Source: Microbacterium sp.
Lineage (GTDB): Bacteria; Actinomycetota; Actinomycetes; Actinomycetales; Microbacteriaceae
Assembly: GCA_003248655.1 (NCBI GenBank)
Contig: QFPM01000001.1
Span: forward strand, 124,001 to 188,000
DNA length: 64,000 bases
Direction: 5' to 3'
Below are positions 16,493 to 24,229 of the stretch, piece by piece. Position numbers and translations under genes: made by a program. How positions within the stretch are numbered: the stretch's first letter is position 1; each line of letters begins with the position of its first letter. Below the pieces are notes generated by a model. That model made no database searches. It saw nothing but the letters and a program-made list of their open reading frames with translations, and was not told the origin of the DNA.

Positions 16493-17452
16493 ATGACCGA
16501 CGCGTTCTCCTCCGATCAGCGCCTGGTGTGGGGCGCGGGTCTCGCCACGATCGCCGCCGACGGCACCGTGCTCGACACGTGGTATCCGTCGCCCAGTGCC
16601 GGACCTGCACCAGAAGAGCCGGACACGAGCGCGCTGGATGCCGCCGCGGGGCCCGACCCTCGCCGGGACGTCACTGTCGAGGTCGTCGTCGTCGAGATCG
16701 ACCTCGATGCCCCGCCGCAGGCCACGAGCGACGCCTACCTACGCCTGCACGCGCTCTCGCACCTGCTGGTCTCGCCGAACGAGGTGAACCTCACCGGGAT
16801 CTTCGGGCACCTCCCGAATGTCGCGTGGACGAACGCCGGCCCCGTGCACCCGGGCGCCTTCGCGCGCTTGCGCCCGCAGTTGCAGCGCGCCGGCATCCAG
16901 CTGCAGAGTCTCGACAAGTTTCCGCGGCTCACCGACTATGTGATCCCGGCCGGAGTTCGCATCGCGGATGCCTCGCGCGTGCGCCTCGGCGCGCACCTGG
17001 CCCCCGGGACCACCGTCATGCACGAGGGCTTCGTCAACTTCAACGCGGGGACGCTCGGCGCGTCGATGGTCGAGGGCCGCATCTCACAGGGCGTCGTCGT
17101 CGGCGACGGCAGCGACATCGGCGGCGGGGCCTCCATCATGGGGACGCTCTCGGGCGGCGGCACGCACCGCGTCTCGATCGGCGCGCGCACGCTCCTCGGC
17201 GCGAACGCCGGCATCGGCATCTCGCTCGGCGACGATTGCGTCGTTGAGGCGGGCCTCTACGTCACGGCCGGATCCAAGATCGTCCTCCCGCAGGAGCCGC
17301 CGCTGCACGACGGGTCGCGCCCGGTCGTCAAGGGCGCGCAGCTGTCGGGCCAAAACGGCATCCTCTTCCGCCGGAACTCCGTGACGGGGGCGATCGAAGC
17401 CGTCCGCCGTGAAGGCGTCGGGGTGACCCTGAACGAGGCACTGCACGCCTGA
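16493..17452 (+). CDS. dapD: 2,3,4,5-tetrahydropyridine-2,6-dicarboxylate N-succinyltransferase
   Basis: A 319-residue actinobacterial-type DapD, which transfers succinate from succinyl-CoA to tetrahydrodipicolinate. The N-terminal domain (1-165) is followed by a left-handed beta helix built from hexapeptide repeats, for example ISQGVVVGDGSDIGGGASIM and SIGARTLLGANAGIGISLGD. The C-terminal tail closes over the active site in known structures. The length matches mycobacterial DapD (about 317). The gene converges on vapC to the right with 8 nt between stop codons. Confidence 0.93.
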   Translation: MTDAFSSDQRLVWGAGLATIAADGTVLDTWYPSPSAGPAPEEPDTSALDAAAGPDPRRDVTVEVVVVEIDLDAPPQATSDAYLRLHALSHLLVSPNEVNLTGIFGHLPNVAWTNAGPVHPGAFARLRPQLQRAGIQLQSLDKFPRLTDYVIPAGVRIADASRVRLGAHLAPGTTVMHEGFVNFNAGTLGASMVEGRISQGVVVGDGSDIGGGASIMGTLSGGGTHRVSIGARTLLGANAGIGISLGDDCVVEAGLYVTAGSKIVLPQEPPLHDGSRPVVKGAQLSGQNGILFRRNSVTGAIEAVRREGVGVTLNEALHA

Positions 17453-17460
17453 CTCCCACC

Positions 17461-17847
17461 TCACGGCACGACGTGGATGCCCCGTTCACGCGCGGTGGCG
17501 GCGAGCACAGCGTCGAAGGTCGCGAGCGGCAGACCGAGCTCTGTAGCGAGTAGCAGCGGGTAGCAATCCGGCAGCGCCGAGCGCGTCGCAGCGCGCAGGT
17601 CGGCGACACGTTCCGGCTCGTCGTCAACAGTCGCCCAGACGCGGATGCCGATGCCCTCCACCAGGAGCCGACGCACCTCCCCCGCACTCCCCGACCGCGC
17701 CGGAGCGACAAGGCACTCGGCAAGAGTCACGGGATGGATGACGAGGTCCTCGGCCGCGAGGATCAGCTCGGCGGCACGCGAGGCGTGCGGATCGCTCGGC
17801 GAGCGCAGCGCGATCGCGACGCTCGCGTCGAGGATCACCGTTCCCAC
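17461..17847 (-). CDS. vapC: PIN-domain ribonuclease toxin, VapC family
   Basis: A 128-residue PIN-domain protein. The acidic metal-binding residues are in place: Asp in VILDASVAIAL, Glu in TLAECLVAP, Asp in LPDCYPLLLATELG and Asp in ATFDAVL. VapC toxins cleave specific RNAs, often tRNA, when their antitoxin is lost. The start overlaps the end of the upstream antitoxin gene by 13 bp, so both are made from one message. The base composition is like the host, so this pair may be long resident. Confidence 0.88.
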   Translation of the reverse strand: MGTVILDASVAIALRSPSDPHASRAAELILAAEDLVIHPVTLAECLVAPARSGSAGEVRRLLVEGIGIRVWATVDDEPERVADLRAATRSALPDCYPLLLATELGLPLATFDAVLAATARERGIHVVP

Positions 17848-18098
17848 TCGGCGCGTAGCTGAGCGAGTTCGTCGGCGTCGCTGGCTCCGATCGCGAGCGC
17901 CCGCAACTCGGCGATGGCCCGCGTTCGTGCCACCTTACGAGCCGTCGCCTCTTCGATCGCCGACCGATCGCCGTGCAACGCGAGGCGTCGGACCAACTCG
18001 CTGCGCGAGGCATCCGGCCACCGCGCCTGCGCACGCTCGATCGCCGCGAGCAACTCCTCGTCGGGAGTCACTTGAATCCGAGGGTGTACCGTCGCCAT
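17835..18098 (-). CDS. vapB: VapB-type ribbon-helix-helix antitoxin
   Basis: An 87-residue protein starting MATVHPRIQVTPDEELLAAI, an N-terminal ribbon-helix-helix DNA-binding motif, with a C-terminal acidic helix that should wrap VapC. TACACT ends 6 nt before ATG 18098, which selects this start over an upstream ATG at 18125. Antitoxins of this class repress their own promoter. The -10 box lies 35 bp from that of the divergent ppk2, so repressor binding could also affect ppk2. Confidence 0.82.
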   Translation of the reverse strand: MATVHPRIQVTPDEELLAAIERAQARWPDASRSELVRRLALHGDRSAIEEATARKVARTRAIAELRALAIGASDADELAQLRAEWER

Positions 18099-18104
18099 CG
18101 CGCG

Positions 18105-18110
18105 AGTGTA
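18105..18110 (-). promoter_or_regulatory. -10 box of vapBC (leaderless)
   Basis: TACACT on the minus strand, 6 nt from ATG 18098. Confidence 0.55.
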
Positions 18111-18145
18111 CCACCACGGGTGCATCGCGCACCCGGCATCCGCAC

Positions 18146-18151
18146 TACCAT
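18146..18151 (+). promoter_or_regulatory. -10 box of ppk2 (leaderless)
   Basis: TACCAT, 6 nt before ATG 18158. Confidence 0.5.
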
Positions 18152-18157
18152 CGGGTC

Positions 18158-18955
18158 ATGAGCGAGCGGATGCCGAAGAAGCCGTACGAGCGCGAACTCA
18201 AGCGCCTGCAGGCGCACCTCGTCGACATGCAGGCGTGGGTGCAGGCCACCGGCGCACGCGTCGTCGTGATCTTCGAGGGGCGGGATGCCGCGGGCAAGGG
18301 CTCGACCATCAGCCGTGTCTCGCAGTACCTCAACCCGCGCATCACTCGGGTGGTCGCGCTGCCGATGCCGACCGAACGCGAGAAGAGCCAGTGGTACTTC
18401 CAGCGCTACATCGCGCACCTTCCCGCGAAGGGCGAGATCGTGCTAATGGACCGCTCCTGGTACAACCGCGCGGGCGTCGAGCACGTGATGGGCTACTGCA
18501 CGAACGCGGAGTATCACCGGTTCCTGCACCAGACGCCGATCTTCGAGCGGATGCTGGTCGAGGACGGCATCCAGGTGCTGAAGTACTGGTTCAGCGTGTC
18601 AGACGTCGAGCAGGAGAAGCGGTTCCGCTCGCGCAACGACGATCCGATGCGGCGGTGGAAGCTCTCCCCCAACGACGTCCTGTCGATCACGAAGTGGGAG
18701 GACTACTCGCGCGCGAAGGACACGATGTTCGTGCACACCGACATCCCCGAGGCGCGCTGGTTCGAGGTCGACAACGAAGACAAGCGGCGCGGCCGGCTGA
18801 ACATGATCCACCATCTGCTGTCGCAGATTCCGTACGAGAGCGTCGAGCGTGAGCCGATCGAGATCCCGCCGCGCCCGGCATCCGGCGGCTACGAGCGGCC
18901 GCCTCGCGAACTGCAGAACTACGTGCCCGGCTATGCCTCGACCGTCGCCGACTGA
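18158..18955 (+). CDS. ppk2: polyphosphate kinase 2
   Basis: A 265-residue PPK2-family enzyme that phosphorylates nucleoside mono- or diphosphates with inorganic polyphosphate. Walker A reads FEGRDAAGKGSTI near residue 43, Walker B is in IVLMDRSWYNRAGVEHVMGY, and the lid region contains Arg-rich RFRSRNDDPMRRWKLSP. The single-domain length matches class I PPK2. ATG 18158 is chosen from the leaderless -10 box and the lack of homology-like sequence upstream. It converges on the dimethylargininase gene across a hairpin that includes both stop codons. Confidence 0.92.
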   Translation: MSERMPKKPYERELKRLQAHLVDMQAWVQATGARVVVIFEGRDAAGKGSTISRVSQYLNPRITRVVALPMPTEREKSQWYFQRYIAHLPAKGEIVLMDRSWYNRAGVEHVMGYCTNAEYHRFLHQTPIFERMLVEDGIQVLKYWFSVSDVEQEKRFRSRNDDPMRRWKLSPNDVLSITKWEDYSRAKDTMFVHTDIPEARWFEVDNEDKRRGRLNMIHHLLSQIPYESVEREPIEIPPRPASGGYERPPRELQNYVPGYASTVAD

Positions 18956-19009
18956 CGCCAACCGCAGACGTCGGGCGTGGGGGCGAGGCTCGGATGCCGT
19001 GGTCAGTCG
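18949..19009. terminator. inverted repeat containing both convergent stop codons
   Basis: CGACTGAC (18949-18956, with the TGA of ppk2) pairs with GTCAGTCG (19002-19009, with the stop of the dimethylargininase gene). It is an 8-bp stem with a 45-nt loop, so a weak hairpin at most. Confidence 0.4.
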
Positions 19010-19764
19010 CGGATGCGAACCGACAGGCAGGTGACGCAGCCCTCGAGCTTCTCGAACTCGCTGATGGGCACCGTCACGACCTCGAGGCCGCTCTCGCGGT
19101 GCAGGGCCGCGGTCTCCGGCGCGTCGGCCGACATCAGCACGGTGCGCCCATCGAGCACCACGACCGCCGTGCCGTGCTCCTCGGGCACGGCCTCGAAGAC
19201 CGGGAACGCCTCGGGCGCGTCGACGAGCGGGGCGTAGCCGGTGACCGTGCCGTCGGGCAGTACCGTCACGCCGGATTTGAGATGCAGGACGCGGTCGACC
19301 GGCACCTCGTGCACCGTCCACCCGCGCGGCTCGAGGAGCGCGCGCAGCCGCTCGCGTCCCTCCTCGTTCGTCCGCGACGAACGGCCGACGTACACGTCGG
19401 AGCCGATCTTGAGGATGTCGCCTCCGTCGAGGGTGCCGGGCGCCTCGATCTCGGCGATGTCCAGGCCCGTGAATGCCACTGCCCGGGCGACGCTGTCGCG
19501 CTCACCCCGACGCGACTCGGCGCCGGCACGACACAACACGGCGAGGTCGCCGAAGACAACGACCGCGTCCTCCACGAACACGCCGTCGGGCTGGTCGTCC
19601 GCCGGCGCGATCTCGATGATCTCCCACCCCCGCGCGCGGAATACCTCGACGTAGGACTCCCATTGCGCGAGCGCGAGCGCGGGATCGACCGGCACACGCT
19701 CGAGGTGCGTCAGCTCACCGTCGGCCAGGCGCGGAGACGGGCGACGGACCAGCAGACGCGGCAT
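19003..19764 (-). CDS. dimethylargininase (NG,NG-dimethylarginine dimethylaminohydrolase) family
   Basis: A 253-residue guanidino-group-modifying amidinohydrolase, best matched to dimethylargininase, which converts methylated arginines to citrulline and a methylamine. Landmarks are DGVFVEDAVVVFG with the substrate-binding acidic residues, TLDGGDILKIGSDVYVGRS, the catalytic His in RVLHLKSG and the nucleophilic Cys in EGCVTCLSVR close to the C-terminus. Arginine deiminase is an alternative but is much longer. It starts 6 nt after the citrate synthase stop codon, so the two probably share an mRNA. Confidence 0.83.
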   Translation of the reverse strand: MPRLLVRRPSPRLADGELTHLERVPVDPALALAQWESYVEVFRARGWEIIEIAPADDQPDGVFVEDAVVVFGDLAVLCRAGAESRRGERDSVARAVAFTGLDIAEIEAPGTLDGGDILKIGSDVYVGRSSRTNEEGRERLRALLEPRGWTVHEVPVDRVLHLKSGVTVLPDGTVTGYAPLVDAPEAFPVFEAVPEEHGTAVVVLDGRTVLMSADAPETAALHRESGLEVVTVPISEFEKLEGCVTCLSVRIRD

Positions 19765-19770
19765 GACGGA

Positions 19771-21063
19771 TCAGACGCCCGGATAGTTGCGCTGGGGTGC
19801 GCCCACGTACAGTTGCTGCGGGCGACCGATCTTCGACTGCGGGTCATTCTGCATCTCGGTCCAGTGCGCGAGCCAGCCCGGCAGACGCCCGATCGCGAAC
19901 AGCGGCGTGAACATCCGCGTCGGGAAGCCCATCGCCTTGTAGATGACGCCCGTGTAGAAGTCGACGTTCGGGTAGAGCCGGCGCTCCTTGAAGTAGTCGT
20001 CGCTGAGCGCGACCTCTTCGAGCTCCTTCGCGAGATCGAGGAGCGGGTCGTGGACGCCAAGCTCGGTGAGCACCTCGTCGGCGGACTCCTTCACGAGCTT
20101 CGCGCGCGGGTCGAAGTTCTTGTAGACGCGGTGCCCGAAGCCCATGAGCTTCACGCCGTCTTCCTTGTTCTTGACCCGCTCGACGAAACGCTGCACGCTC
20201 TCACCGGAATCGCGGATGCGGGCGAGCATGTCGAGCACGGCCTCGTTCGCCCCGCCGTGGAGCGGACCGTAGAGCGCGTTGATACCCGCCGAGATCGACG
20301 AGAACTGGTTGGCGCCGGTGGATCCCACCAGGCGCACGGTAGAGGTCGACGCGTTCTGCTCGTGGTCCTCGTGCAGGATCAGCAGACGCTCGAGCGCGCG
20401 CGAGGTGACGGGGTTCACTTCGTACAGCTCCGCGAGGTTGCCGAAGTTCAACTTCAGGAAGTTGTCCACGAAGCTCAGCGAGTTGTCGGGGTAGAGGAAT
20501 GCCTGCCCGATGCTCTTCTTGTGCGCGTACGCCGCGATGACGGGCAGCTTCGCGAGCAGGCGGATCGTGTTGAGTTCGACGTGCTCAGGGTTGTTCGGGT
20601 CAGACTGCCCCTCGTAGTACGTCGACAGCGCCGCCGTCGCCGCCGAGAGCACCGACATCGGGTGCGCCGTGTGCGGAAGCGACGAGAAGAAGCGCTTGAG
20701 GTCTTCGTGAAGGAGCGTGTGGTGACGGATCTTGTCGTCCCACTCGGCCAGCTGGTCGGCGGTCGGTAGCTCACCGTAGAGGAGCAACCATGCGACTTCG
20801 AGGTAGGTGCTGTTCTTCGCGAGCTGCTCGATCGGGTAGCCGCGATAGCGCAGGATGCCCTGGTCGCCGTCGATGTACGTGATCGCCGACTTGGTGGCCG
20901 CCGTGTTCACGAATCCGTAGTCGAGCGACGTGTGACCCGTCTGCTTCGTGAAGGTCGAGAAGTCGACGCTCGGGACCCCTTCGGTGCCCGTGAGGATCGG
21001 CAGACTCGCGGTTTTGTCGCCGACGGTGACGGTCGCATTCTGGGTTGTGCCCGAGTCGCTCAC
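19771..21063 (-). CDS. gltA: citrate synthase
   Basis: A 430-residue type II citrate synthase condensing oxaloacetate and acetyl-CoA. Active-site regions are recognisable: LHEDHEQNASTSTVR with the oxaloacetate His, YGPLHGGANEAVL with the second His, MGFGHRVYKNFDPRA with the catalytic neighbourhood, and the CoA-binding SKIGRPQQLYVG near the end. GTG 21063 is preceded by AAGGAGG 5-6 nt upstream, a near-perfect Shine-Dalgarno that rules out the longer frame to 21150. This gene clearly has a leader, unlike many neighbours. Confidence 0.95.
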   Translation of the reverse strand: MSDSGTTQNATVTVGDKTASLPILTGTEGVPSVDFSTFTKQTGHTSLDYGFVNTAATKSAITYIDGDQGILRYRGYPIEQLAKNSTYLEVAWLLLYGELPTADQLAEWDDKIRHHTLLHEDLKRFFSSLPHTAHPMSVLSAATAALSTYYEGQSDPNNPEHVELNTIRLLAKLPVIAAYAHKKSIGQAFLYPDNSLSFVDNFLKLNFGNLAELYEVNPVTSRALERLLILHEDHEQNASTSTVRLVGSTGANQFSSISAGINALYGPLHGGANEAVLDMLARIRDSGESVQRFVERVKNKEDGVKLMGFGHRVYKNFDPRAKLVKESADEVLTELGVHDPLLDLAKELEEVALSDDYFKERRLYPNVDFYTGVIYKAMGFPTRMFTPLFAIGRLPGWLAHWTEMQNDPQSKIGRPQQLYVGAPQRNYPGV

Positions 21064-21164
21064 GAAGCCTCCTTGCGGTCGTTGGGAGAATCCCCTACAG
21101 CCTAATGGCCGCGTTGGCATACTCCGACTTCCGCCAAGGCATCCCGGCATCCGTGGGAGGAAAG

Positions 21165-22271
21165 CTACGAACCGATCAGCCTCTCGGCCGCCGCAGCGAT
21201 GCGCTCGTCGGTCGCGGTGAGCGAGAAGCGCACGTGCTGCGGGTAGTGCTCACCGTAGAAATGCCCCGGGCCCGCAAGGATGCCGAGGTCGGCGAGCCGC
21301 CCCATCGTGACCCACGCGTCCTCCCCCGCGGTCGCCCACAGATACAGGCCGCCCTCGGAGTGGTCGATGCGGAACCCGGCAGCCTCGACCGCGGGCTTCA
21401 GCACCTCGCGCCGCGCGCGGTAACGCTCACGCTGCTGCGCGACATGGTCGTCGTCGCGCAGAGCGACCGTCATCGCCGCCTGCACGGGCGCCGGCAGCAT
21501 GAGGCCCAGGTGCTTGCGCGCGGTCAGGAGGCGCTCGACGATGCTCGCATCTCCCGCGAGGAACGCCGCACGGTAGCCCGCGAGGTTCGACTGCTTGCTG
21601 AGCGAATAGACCGAGAGGATGCCGTGGCGATCGCCCCCGGTCACCCGCGGATCGAGCACGCTCGGCACAGGGCCGTCCGCCCATTCGCCGTCCCAGCCGA
21701 GTTCGGCGTAGCACTCGTCCGACGCGAGCACGGCTCCGAGCTCGCGCGCGCGTGCGACCGCCGCGCGCAACTCGGCGACGCCGAGGACGCGCCCGTCGGG
21801 GTTTCCCGGGGAGTTGATCCAGACGAGCTTCGTTCCCTCCGGCCATTCGGCGGGGTCGTCGGATGCCAGCGGGGTCGCGCCCACGAGCGTCGCGCCGACG
21901 GCGTAGGTCGGATACGCGGCACGCGGATGCACCACGGTATCTCCCGCGCCGAGATCGAGCAGAAGCGGCAGAAACGCGACGAGCTCCTTCGACCCGATCG
22001 TCGGCAACACCTCGTCGACGGTCAGATCGGACACGCCGCGCCGCCGCGCGTACCAGTCGACGATCGCTTGGCGCAGGGCTCCCGTGCCGACCGTCTGCGG
22101 GTACGCGTGGGCATCCGTCGCGGCGCGAAGCGCGTCGGCGACGACCGTCGGCGTCGGGTCGACGGGCGAACCGATGGACAGGTCGATCATGCCGCCCGGG
22201 TGCTCCTTCGCACGCGCAGCGTACGGGGCGACGGCATCCCAGGGGTAGTCGTCGAGGTCGCGGACGGCCAT
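21165..22271 (-). CDS. dapC: succinyldiaminopimelate aminotransferase
   Basis: A 368-residue fold-type I PLP aminotransferase, the actinobacterial DapC that transaminates N-succinyl-2-amino-6-ketopimelate. The PLP-binding Lys is in VYSLSKQSNLAGYRAAF, and the cofactor Asp/Tyr region is in ASDECYAELGWDG. Its ATG overlaps the TGA of fdxA (TGATG), the fdxA-dapC pairing seen across actinobacteria. Together with dapD and dapE nearby, most of the succinylase branch of lysine synthesis lies within 6 kb. Confidence 0.9.
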   Translation of the reverse strand: MAVRDLDDYPWDAVAPYAARAKEHPGGMIDLSIGSPVDPTPTVVADALRAATDAHAYPQTVGTGALRQAIVDWYARRRGVSDLTVDEVLPTIGSKELVAFLPLLLDLGAGDTVVHPRAAYPTYAVGATLVGATPLASDDPAEWPEGTKLVWINSPGNPDGRVLGVAELRAAVARARELGAVLASDECYAELGWDGEWADGPVPSVLDPRVTGGDRHGILSVYSLSKQSNLAGYRAAFLAGDASIVERLLTARKHLGLMLPAPVQAAMTVALRDDDHVAQQRERYRARREVLKPAVEAAGFRIDHSEGGLYLWATAGEDAWVTMGRLADLGILAGPGHFYGEHYPQHVRFSLTATDERIAAAAERLIGS

Positions 22272-22591
22272 CAGTGGGCCTGCGGCGGCAGCGCGGCGAT
22301 GAGGGGGTGATCTTTCGCGATCACGCCGACCTTCGCCGCCCCTCCGGGCGAACCGATGTCATCGAAGAACTCGACGTTCGCGGTGTAGTAGTCCTGCCAC
22401 TCACCCGGCAGATCGTCTTCGTAATAGATCGCCTCGACGGGGCACACCGGCTCGCACGCGCCGCAGTCGACACACTCGTCCGGGTGGATATAGAGGGACC
22501 GCTCGCCTTCGTAGATGCAGTCGACGGGGCATTCGTCGATGCAGGCACGGTCCTTTACATCCACGCACGGCAGGGCGATCACATACGTCAC
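22271..22591 (-). CDS. fdxA: 7Fe ferredoxin
   Basis: A 106-residue bacterial ferredoxin with two cluster motifs: CIDECPVDCIYEG for the N-terminal 3Fe-4S/4Fe-4S pair and CVDCGACEPVCPVEAIYYED for the second cluster. The C-terminal half is the long extension typical of actinobacterial 7Fe ferredoxins that donate electrons to cytochromes P450 and other oxidoreductases. TAGACT ends 7 nt before GTG 22591 and overlaps the stop codon of the upstream membrane-protein gene. Confidence 0.93.
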   Translation of the reverse strand: MTYVIALPCVDVKDRACIDECPVDCIYEGERSLYIHPDECVDCGACEPVCPVEAIYYEDDLPGEWQDYYTANVEFFDDIGSPGGAAKVGVIAKDHPLIAALPPQAH

Positions 22592-22598
22592 GCCCTCG

Positions 22599-22604
22599 AG
22601 TCTA
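22599..22604 (-). promoter_or_regulatory. -10 box of fdxA-dapC (leaderless)
   Basis: TAGACT on the minus strand, 7 nt from GTG 22591. It contains the TAG stop of the preceding gene. Confidence 0.55.
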
Positions 22605-23003
22605 GTTCGTGGTGTCGCCCGCGGGCCTCGCGCCCGGCCGGGTCAGCGCCGGCCAGCCGATCACGATCGCCGCGACGATGGGCACCGCGATCGTCCACAC
22701 GACTCCCGTCGAGATCTCACCCTCGGGCGGCTGCGGGACGACGATCGAGCCGCCCGGCCCCTTGCCCGAGAAGACGAGTGTCGCGAGCATCACACCGAAC
22801 GCGCACGCGAGCGCCGCCCACCGGTCGGCCGTCAGAAGTCGCATCGCCAGCAGCAGCGCTCCGGTGCCGACGATCGCGATCACGATGCCGACCGGAAGCG
22901 GACCCCAGGCCGCTGCCTGACCGATCGTCCCTGCGACGCCGTAAACGGCGCCGATGACGAACGCCACCGCCCAGGTACCAAGCCGCGTCCAAGAGAATCC
23001 CAC
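22602..23003 (-). CDS. DUF6113-like integral membrane protein
   Basis: A 133-residue protein with four predicted transmembrane helices (about residues 9-28, 36-56, 64-82 and 100-120) and a charged C-terminus. It resembles small actinobacterial membrane proteins often found beside fdxA/dapC; no function is known. TAGACT ends 6 nt before GTG 23003, supporting that start. Confidence 0.7.
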   Translation of the reverse strand: MGFSWTRLGTWAVAFVIGAVYGVAGTIGQAAAWGPLPVGIVIAIVGTGALLLAMRLLTADRWAALACAFGVMLATLVFSGKGPGGSIVVPQPPEGEISTGVVWTIAVPIVAAIVIGWPALTRPGARPAGDTTN

Positions 23004-23009
23004 GCGTCG

Positions 23010-23015
23010 AGTCTA
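23010..23015 (-). promoter_or_regulatory. -10 box of DUF6113-like gene (leaderless)
   Basis: TAGACT on the minus strand, 6 nt from GTG 23003. Confidence 0.5.
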
Positions 23016-23038
23016 GGCGGCGAGGCAGTGTCTCCGGG

Positions 23039-23353
23039 CTAGGCGGCGAGCCCCCACAGGCGCAGAAGCGCCGCGACGACAGCTGCCGCGATCACCACGA
23101 CCAGGAACGGCGCCCGGAGCACCAGCAGGCCGGCGGCCACGAGCACGGCCGGCACCCGGGCATCCACCGTGATCTGCTGGCCCGCTCCGAGGGTCTGCAC
23201 GGCAACGAGCGCGCCGAGCAGAGCGACCGTCAGGAGGTCGACGATGCGCGACGGCGCGGGCGCCTCGAACCAGCGCGGCGGAATGAGATAGCCGATTGCC
23301 TTCAGTGCGACACAGACGATGGATGCCAGCACAACCGCGGTCCACAGGGTCAT
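23039..23353 (-). CDS. azlD: AzlD-type branched-chain amino acid export subunit
   Basis: A 104-residue protein with four hydrophobic helices matching AzlD, the small subunit of the AzlCD (BrnFE-like) exporter of branched-chain amino acids and related compounds. It starts ATG 23353, overlapping the azlC stop by 4 nt (ATGA), so both subunits are translated in a fixed ratio. It ends 24 nt from the next promoter. Confidence 0.87.
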   Translation of the reverse strand: MTLWTAVVLASIVCVALKAIGYLIPPRWFEAPAPSRIVDLLTVALLGALVAVQTLGAGQQITVDARVPAVLVAAGLLVLRAPFLVVVIAAAVVAALLRLWGLAA

Positions 23354-24033
23354 CGCTGCCCCCACCAGTTCGTCCAGCCGACGACGATCGCGACCAGCGC
23401 CGCGATCAGCACCGGGATGCCGGGCATCAGTACGGGAGTGAGCACCGTCGCGACGACGGCGGCCGCGACGCCGACGGCGATCGCCTGGCGCCGCTTCAGG
23501 CGCGGCCACAGTAGTGCGAGGAACGCGGCGGCGGCCGCGGCATCCAGCCCGTATGCGCGCGGATCGCCGAGCACGTCGCCCAGGAGCGCCCCGGCGAGGG
23601 TCGTGAGGTTCCAGCCGACGTAGATCCCGATGCCGGTGACCCAGAACCCGACGCGACGCGCGCGCGGATCGGTGTGGGCGAGGGCGACCGCCGTGGACTC
23701 GTCGATCGTGAAGTGCGACGCGGCGGCGCGCGCCGCGGGGGTGGTCCCGACCACCGGCGCCATGCGCAGTCCGTACGCGACATTCCGGATGCCGAGGAGC
23801 CCCGCCGAGGCGATCGCCGCGGGCGCGGCGGGCACTCCCCCGGCGCCGATGACGCCGATGAACGCGAACTGCGACCCGCCCGTGAACATCACGAGGCTGA
23901 GCACGCACGTCTGCCAGATGTCGAGCCCGGATGCCACGGCCAGAGCCCCGAACGAGATGCCGTAGGCGCTGGTGGCGATCGCCACACCGAGCCCTTCGCG
24001 CCACGCGCGGCGCACGGACTCGTCTCTCGTCAC
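23350..24033 (-). CDS. azlC: AzlC-type branched-chain amino acid export subunit
   Basis: A 227-residue membrane protein with about seven helices. It carries the AzlC landmarks AYGISFGALAVASG, MFTGGSQFAFIG and FTIDESTAVALAH. With AzlD it forms an exporter of excess branched-chain amino acids. GTG 24033 is fixed by TAGGCT ending 7 nt upstream. It is divergent from the Liv-type importer operon, so an import-type and an export-type gene set leave from the same 196-bp region, which suggests but does not prove coordinated control. Confidence 0.88.
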   Translation of the reverse strand: MTRDESVRRAWREGLGVAIATSAYGISFGALAVASGLDIWQTCVLSLVMFTGGSQFAFIGVIGAGGVPAAPAAIASAGLLGIRNVAYGLRMAPVVGTTPAARAAASHFTIDESTAVALAHTDPRARRVGFWVTGIGIYVGWNLTTLAGALLGDVLGDPRAYGLDAAAAAAFLALLWPRLKRRQAIAVGVAAAVVATVLTPVLMPGIPVLIAALVAIVVGWTNWWGQR

Positions 24034-24040
24034 CCGCCCG

Positions 24041-24046
24041 AGCCTA
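24041..24046 (-). promoter_or_regulatory. -10 box of azlCD (leaderless)
   Basis: TAGGCT on the minus strand, 7 nt from GTG 24033. Confidence 0.55.
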
Positions 24047-24091
24047 GTGGCGCTCCGCGCTGATGACGGGGCGCGCTCACACCGCCCGACG

Positions 24092-24120
24092 ATCCGATCG
24101 TTATCGGGATGAGATCGGAT
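24092..24120. promoter_or_regulatory. candidate operator between azlC and the livF operon
   Basis: ATCCGATC (24092-24099) and GATCGGAT (24113-24120) are perfect 8-bp inverted arms separated by 13 nt, upstream of a possible -10 TATGGT near 24159. The spacing suits a TetR- or GntR-type dimer. No regulator gene is adjacent. Confidence 0.35.
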
Positions 24121-24229
24121 TCCAGAAGTCGTGGTTCCGGGTTTCACCCTTTTCTGGCTATGGTGTTCCCACGAGCTGGCAATGAAGCCAGCACTCCATG
24201 AGCCACGGCGCCGTGACCGGAGGGAAGCC

